Shown in pieces: positions 57,604 through 64,000 of a DNA stretch of 64,000 bases. The notes beneath the pieces were generated by a model, which saw nothing but the letters and a program-made list of their open reading frames with translations, had not been told where the DNA came from and did not search any database. Origin of the DNA: Xenopus tropicalis (taxonomy: Eukaryota; Chordata; Amphibia; Anura; Pipidae). Each line of letters opens with the position of its first letter. The first letter of the stretch is position 1. The position numbers and the translations under genes were made by a program. The stretch lies in contig NC_030679.2 of NCBI RefSeq assembly GCF_000004195.4, forward strand, positions 37,127,712 through 37,191,711, written 5' to 3'.

Positions 57604-58060
57604 AGGTTTACTTATCCTTTAAAGCAAGTTCTCATTTTTCTCACCAGCTTTACTGGTTCATGAATGTGTAAAATACAGCTCATAATCATAAACAAAACAT
57701 CAAGAACAACACAGCCCTCTACATTTGGTTGTGTGGCAGTGTAATTACATGGAAACACTAGGCAACAGCTTTAGGCAAATGAAATGCCATTGGAAAATGA
57801 AAACAACATTGGCTTCAGGAGAAAGCGTTAGACCAGGTGCTAGTTCACAGCAGGTAAAAATTGCCCAGACACCCATTAATAGCACTAACAACAACAAAAA
57901 AGACAATGTAAAGCCACTATGCATGGATCCTGTTCTAATGACCTGCTTTTAAAGGGCGAGAATCCTCAACAGAACTGCTGCCTAAGCTTGCTACGACCTC
58001 CCTGTGACTTTACTCACTCTGCATACTTTTTATGCCACTGTGTTTATTTTCCAATCAATA
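57604..58060. other. non-coding, nothing recognised
   Basis: No feature seen. Confidence 0.4.
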
Positions 58061-58090
58061 GGATAGATAGATAGATAGATAGATATAGAT

Positions 58091-58125
<35 letters not shown>

Positions 58126-58128
58126 GAT

Positions 58129-58176
<48 letters not shown>

Positions 58177-58179
58177 GAT

Positions 58180-58220
<41 letters not shown>

Positions 58221-58225
58221 TAGAT

Positions 58226-58300
<75 letters not shown>

Positions 58301-58325
58301 GATAGAACGATAGATAGATATAGAT

Positions 58326-58387
<62 letters not shown>
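58061..58387. repeat. (GATA)n microsatellite with interspersed GATGATA/GATATA variants
   Basis: About 0.33 kb of GATA units broken by a few variant blocks (GATAGAAAGATA, GATATAGATGATA) that recur in order, indicating expansion of larger blocks as well as of the 4-mer. Confidence 0.98.
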
Positions 58388-58390
<3 letters not shown>

Positions 58391-58792
58391 TGCAATTGTT
58401 CTATTATTCTTCACAAATCCACTACTGATCTAGTGGTGACAGACACCTTTTTGTATTGTGGGACAATAGAGGTCATTTTGGAATGGAGACAAATGTACCA
58501 GGCAGCATAAAATATCAAGGTGAATTTCAATGTCTTTCCACAGTACCTTACAATACATGGGCTGAGCTTTATCAGTGGAAAATTAACAGTACCATATACA
58601 GTAGAAAAGAAAGTAATGTGGTGTATGTCTTCTCCAAAATGACCTAAACATGGGTCTGTTTCTCTTCTGCAAGGCTACTGCTACACTGATGACCTGTGCT
58701 GCTATAATGTACACTCTTTTTTTGGGGGGGATGAAAATGTGGTTATAATTATGGATGCGCTTTATCATCCATCAGAATCACAGTAAAATCTG
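58388..58792. other. non-coding, nothing recognised
   Basis: No feature seen. Confidence 0.4.
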
Positions 58793-58843
58793 CAGTTTCG
58801 CCAGCAGTTTCGCCAGCAGTTTCGCCAGCAGTTTCGCCAGCAG
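58793..58843. repeat. 12-bp minisatellite, four and a quarter copies
   Basis: The unit CAGTTTCGCCAG is repeated perfectly, ending in a partial copy CAG. 12 bp is in frame, so the + strand frame reads repeated FASS, but no gene is evident. Confidence 0.95.
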
Positions 58844-59385
58844 CGTGAACCATGATGAATACAGGCTAGAGTCTCCCCATGCAGTCTGTTTCATCAAAAA
58901 AAAAATGAAGATACCATTAATATCAACCCCTTGCCTTTCGCATCAACCAATGTGATGGGAGCCCTCCTCCAGTATTTCTAAGAAGCAGTGCAGTCACCAT
59001 GTTTAGATAAAATTGACAACATAGGAGTTTTTTCCTCCTACGTAGAACAGTTTTAGTATAGTGGAAAGATCTAACAAGGAAGCCCAATGTATATGCTATT
59101 GCAGAGCTAAACATGCCCTAACCACAATGTCATTTCACTTTCACCAAATCACCATGAGTTCAATAGTTATAATAAATAATACAGGGGAAAACTGAGCTCT
59201 TAGCCGGTATGGACCTGACAGAAACAGATTGGGACTATCCTGTTTCTGTCTGAATAAAGGGGTCTTTTACCCCTTTGTTCCCTGGTACAATCTGGGTACA
59301 ATCTGAGAGTAAGTTGTATGAGTAGCTCCAGGGACTGGGGGTTTCTACTACTCCTTGCCATATCACACACACCTTTTTATATATA

Positions 59386-59431
<46 letters not shown>

Positions 59432-62400
59432 TCTGTAATTATATAATAATAATATAATATATATTATTTATTCACTAAAACTGGCCTACCTCCTGTAATC
59501 TGTATAACAAGATATGATGCAAGAAACAGTATCATAAGAACATGAAAAATGATCCTTCCTGAACAGAAAAATGGACACCACAGTACATCTCCTGCCTTGT
59601 ATATCTCATCAGCTTTTAAAATGTCTTAAATCCATCCACTTCCTTTCCCTGTCTCATTTTACTGAGCGGTACCTGGCTAACAGCAATACCTTCTACCTTC
59701 TGTGCTTTGAATCTGTTGAACAGATCAGGAGCTGACAAATGACAGATGGAGTTTTTACCCTGGAGGTGGCTGCGTGCCTGTTATTGAATATGATACATAC
59801 TGCAGCGGCATAGGGAAAAGCCATCTCATAAGATGATGAATTGTGCAGTGCATCCTTATTCAGGTAGATAAAAAACTCATAAATCTCTCTGAGCAACATT
59901 ACTATTACGCTCAACAAATGAATTGTAACCTGTATGATGAGTAGGCTGAAAGTAATATGAATCATTATGTGTCCCGCTTACAATGTCACTGACTTTAAAG
60001 CAAGTTTAAAGCACATTTTTATACCTCCTTGTGACCTTGAATATTTGCCTTCTCAAGCGTCAAGTTTTTAAACTCTCTGCATAAATATGATATTTATATT
60101 CCAAGATCACCATCTCCAAGGCACGGGCTGAAATGCTGACCCTAATCTGTGTCTTTTGTGGAATTGCTATTTTTTACTTCATACTAAAGTGTATTTTTTG
60201 TGTATTTGTTTCTATTTCCATAATTTGTCTTTAAAACATCTTTGATAACTACTTGTCCCACCATTAGAGGCTGCCATGACAGTGAACGAATCCTTGACTA
60301 TGAGATCTACTAATATCCCGTCCATGTATAATTTACAGGGTTGCCCTGCCCAGACTTGTTTACATCCCTACGGTGGTGCTTCCATAACATGTAGGTTTAT
60401 TCAGATCAGCGTCATTGAATTAGAGTTCCAAGGGCTGGATGTGGCCCTCTAAGGAGTTTTTATGACCCCCAGAGTTCTATGGAAGACACCATCATTTTAA
60501 TTTTACATTCTGAATCTTCTGTTATTAAAGTGTCCTATCTTTTGTATTTTCTAGACATACCTTGGTTAGCCACCTACAGTGAGCACCAACTTTTATTATT
60601 ATAACTTGGCATGCCACCCTAACACTCATGTAATATGTGCTCAGAAAAAAAGTTGTGACTTTTCCAAAATGTATTATGTGTAGAAACTGCAACACCTCTC
60701 CAGTTATCCAACTGTCCAGTCTGTGCTATAGCCATGTCTCTGGGTGGCCAAATCATGTGTCCTGACTGCATGACCTGTAGCAGGCTGAACTACTGGATTG
60801 CCCATGTGTGAAGAGATTTTTAGAAGCGCTCTTTTGAATAATTGCTGTCCGGTCAAACCGTGCTTAGCACACTTCTGTGCATTCCATTGCTCTGGTTAAA
60901 AAAAAAATATGCCAATCTGAAACATCTGACATAAAAACGAAGGGGGTGTAACCAGAGCCCAAACAGGTCCATTTTACATTTTTACGACCACATAGACTGG
61001 GTATGTATAGATGTGGGGCTTGTACACAATATAGATTTGTACTGCAAGGCTCTTATGTTAAAATAAATGGTATGCATATAGTCATACTGGGACATTATAC
61101 TTGCAATACAGATTTATGTGTTTATCTTCTGTGATACCTATGTGGCCAGGACAGAAAATACAGGATCGTATATCACAAAATAGCCCCAGTATTAAGTGCA
61201 AACATGGGACTCTTCCTGTACCTAGACACTATGCTGAAAGTAAACATAGTTATAATGACATTCAGTTTATGGTATTGGAACAGGTAATGAGACCACAACG
61301 AGGTGGGGATCAAAATAATGGACTTAAACGCAGGAAGGTCTGTTAGATTAAAAGGTTAAAAACCTTACAGCAGAAGCCACTTATCAAAGATTAAGACTTA
61401 CAGCATATGTCTATCTTTAAGAATGTACAGTTCTATGTTGTATGCCGCCGGTGTCCCTCCCCTGACCCATTTCACTTACGTGCACTCAAGGGAGGATATA
61501 GAGCGGGTGGGGGTGGTGCAGAGGAAAATGCAGGCTTTTGCACCAAAAAACACAGAAAACCCACCAATGTCATTGGTATGTACCACTTACCTTCACATCA
61601 GCCATTCAGACTGGATGCCCTCTACCTGTCTACAGAGTTGTATGGGCACTGTGTTTGCAAGAAATTGCCAACATGGGAGCCTTTTTTGTATGAAGAACAG
61701 TTGTAGTGGAAAGGAGCTTCGCTAGCAAGGTAGGGCAATGAATATGTTTTTGCAGGGCAAAACGCCGTTAACTGCAATGTAATTCCACCTTCCCATCGAC
61801 TCTAAAGCATTACAGCAAAATGTTAACATTTCACCATTCTTTAGCAATGCGATAGTGGACAGTTTTGCTTATCATTATGGTACATGGATTTGGAGGCCAA
61901 GGCCAAAATAACAGTACTGAGAGATATAATTTGGTTGCTTTAACCTCAGGGTAAAGTTTTGAACCTTGTATTTAATTCTTTTACTTTAAGCAAATGGTTT
62001 CATTTCCTGTGACTCCATATTCTAGGTGACAGAGACCAAATGGGAAGGATAAACCTTGCCTGTGAAACACACCAAAGTCTCCTACTAACTATAGCTCTAG
62101 TGAAATAGCTACTGAGGGGCTAACCTTTACACCACATTCCAACATACCTTTAAATTCCCAATGGCTAGTATCTGCATATATTCAGATCAATAAATAAATA
62201 CAGAATTGTGCCTTTGAACTAGACAGAAGGTCACGGAGGGTACCAACAGGAAGTTCAGGGCAGGAACTGACCTATTTGACCTGTGGGTTTAACAAACCTC
62301 TTCAAATAAAAGAACACAATCCTATGGGCCGGCCACCCTGGGTACTGGCACTTTCAAGCAATTCAAAGAGTTATAGGAAGTGTCACCTGCCCTAGGGGGC

Positions 62401-63719
62401 AAGAATATAGGGGCCATTAACTCGTCTGACAACTTTAGAAGTTCTTTCTCTTCAGTTGGACTGGATATTAAGGGAAAAATCTGAGCAGGATGCTTCCATC
62501 ATAAAACAGTTTGACAAGAGTGTGTCATTCCTCTGGAGAGGATGGGAATTATGTGGAATGTGTTTAGATCTCCTTGACTAATGCCTTAATGCTATTGGGA
62601 GCAAAGTAGGAAATAGTTGTGTTGTCTAATTCTCCCCAGACCGCTGAACTCATGATAACAGATACAGAAAAAGGATGGGGCCTGACCATATATAATTAAG
62701 TTGACAGATTGCAGCTGAATGGAAGCTGTGGGATGGTCTCAGATATTTCCTGGTTCTAGAGAAAGCCTAGCACTCATGGACATGCTGTAGTTTACAGTAA
62801 CTTGCTAAATCCCAAATGTCTTACACAACAGCAGGATTTGAAAGAGGTTTGGCAAGGAGGTTTGGCATCCAATGCAAATGTGGCTTTCTGCAACCAGCGA
62901 CCTCCCACCACAACACCCACCTACCACACCATTAACATGTCTGGAAGAGTTCATGATGGACACGGACCAAGTGATACAGGAAGGGTGAGGGGAGACAATG
63001 AACTAGTCTAATGATAAGCCGTCCATATGGTGTGCTGCTGTACATACCGCAATAAACATATTCTCAGCAACTGAGCCACCTCTTTTCCAAAAATTATAAC
63101 ACCTTGGGCAGTGGCTTCTTCCCCCAACCTTGGTTTTTGAAAATCAAATGAAAGCATATTATTCAGTTGTATACAAGCATGATGCCTTTGTATTAAGGCT
63201 TTTTTTGTTTGAAATATTATAATATAACAAGAATAAAATATGCCCCACCAAAGGGTTATTTTGCTAACATTTCAAAATATTTTGTATCTATAGTAAACTG
63301 GGTCCAGGTCAAAATATATATATATATATATATATTTGTTTTTTTTTGCATACCTGTTTTTTTTCTTGCCAGTGTGTGTGGTTTTTTTTTCCCAAGGGTA
63401 CAGAAAGGGGTTACACACAGAATTCTCAAAGACCTTGGCCCCAATACCACCAATTTCTGCACTTGTGGTTCATTTGTGGCTCTCTTGTCACCTCAAAACC
63501 CCAGTTTGTGTATTAGCTGACATACACTGGCCCTTGCAAATTAGTCACATTTGTTTTATCTATGTTGGAGATACCCAATGTCATTGTTTTTAGTGCCTGT
63601 TAAGTGACAGTAAACCACATTCCATTGGAAAGGTTTTCTGGATTCTCACATGGAATGTGATTTTCAAGAGTTGTCCATACAAGTAATTTATGGCCATACA
63701 TAAATCATGTTGTTCTACA
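58844..63719. other. gene-free tail of window with small microsatellites
   Basis: (TA)n at 59388-59427 and 63318-63338. No coding exon, RNA gene or complete element recognised. The overlapping frames at 61407-61725 have no recognisable domain. Confidence 0.45.
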
Positions 63720-63720
63720 T

Positions 63721-64000
63721 CCCAACAAAGACAAAAGGCCATCTGCACTCACTCATTATCAATATATACAACATGACATTTTGTGCATGAAGCTACTAAA
63801 AATGCCCCCCCCTTTAAACAAAACATGGATTGTCATCCCCAGTCTGGCCAGTCCAACACTCACTTTCATCCAATTTATTAAGAATTCATTATAAATGTTA
63901 CACAGGGACTGCGTTTTACTTGCTTGCTTTTGGGGTTCAGTGGGCTGGCCACTGCTCCTGTATAAACTATAGCAAAAGGGAAAGTGATGGTCACCTCTAA
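63721..64000. repeat. diverged copy of the 10.3-kb palindrome-arm repeat
   Basis: It follows CATCTGCACTCACTCATTATC, ACATTTTGTGCATGAAGC, AACATGGATTGTC and TTATTAAGAATTCATTA in the order of the left arm at 10293. It then adds AAACTATAGCAAAAGGG, related in inverse to 10795-10820. It runs off the window. Confidence 0.65.

Noticed and set aside
58030..58414. Two overlapping minus-strand frames of about 120 codons rich in YLSI repeats
   Set aside because: They are translations of the GATA microsatellite; low-complexity and open in several frames.
58793..58843. Possible CRISPR-like array
   Set aside because: Units are contiguous 12-mers without spacers in a vertebrate sequence; a minisatellite.
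61407..61725. Two overlapping frames of about 100 codons
   Set aside because: No domain, no conserved pattern and no splice sites that would join them into a gene.

Overview
The window looks like a Xenopus (clawed frog) nuclear chromosome segment. It holds one recognisable protein-coding gene and a dense, layered collection of transposable elements. The gene is fgf1 (acidic fibroblast growth factor) on the + strand. Three coding exons (14372-14540, 19744-19847, 21246-21440) have canonical splice sites, phase 1 and phase 0 introns, and join to exactly 155 codons plus a stop. A 3' splice site 36 bp before the ATG implies one or more untranslated exons further upstream, which I could not locate. 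The frog assignment rests on the FGF1 sequence together with TTAA-flanked T2/Kolobok-like MITEs, Tc1-like elements and CR1/L2-type LINE debris. The species cannot be fixed from the sequence alone.

Layout. 1-14335: fgf1 upstream region, with fragments of several MITE families, a CR1-like LINE fragment (3463-4641, minus) with a near-identical 3'-end stub at 8406-8560, a CG-dinucleotide-rich palindromic MITE (2266-2773), and two near-perfect giant hairpins (9046-9304 and 10293-10727) next to TA microsatellites. 14336-21440: fgf1. Its first coding intron (5.2 kb) contains an L2-like LINE starting about 40 bp after the splice donor. It also contains a composite in which a TTAA-type MITE fragment carries a Tc1 copy, a Harbinger-type MITE and two hAT-type MITEs, each with its expected target-site duplication.

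21441-64000: no further host gene recognised. This side holds a LINE fossil split by three later insertions (27838-29510), a second Tc1 element with an uninterrupted 339-codon DD34E transposase (29820-31413), a second CR1-like LINE with reverse transcriptase motifs but one nonsense codon and a frameshift (36970-38893), MITEs nested in MITEs (44159-44807, 52258-53023), two complete T2-type MITE copies, a 0.33 kb GATA-type microsatellite (58061-58387), and a 12-bp minisatellite (58793-58843). Long stretches between these are ordinary non-coding DNA in which I see nothing nameable.

Points most worth a second look: hammerhead-ribozyme-like motifs placed back to back inside the 9.1 kb hairpin; the 214-bp perfect palindrome arms at 10.3-10.7 kb; the intact Tc1 transposase with an unusual residue beside its second catalytic Asp; the insertion-order record that can be read directly from nested TSDs; and natural serines in FGF1 at two of the three cysteine positions of human FGF1. 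All calls are by eye from sequence; no search was run.
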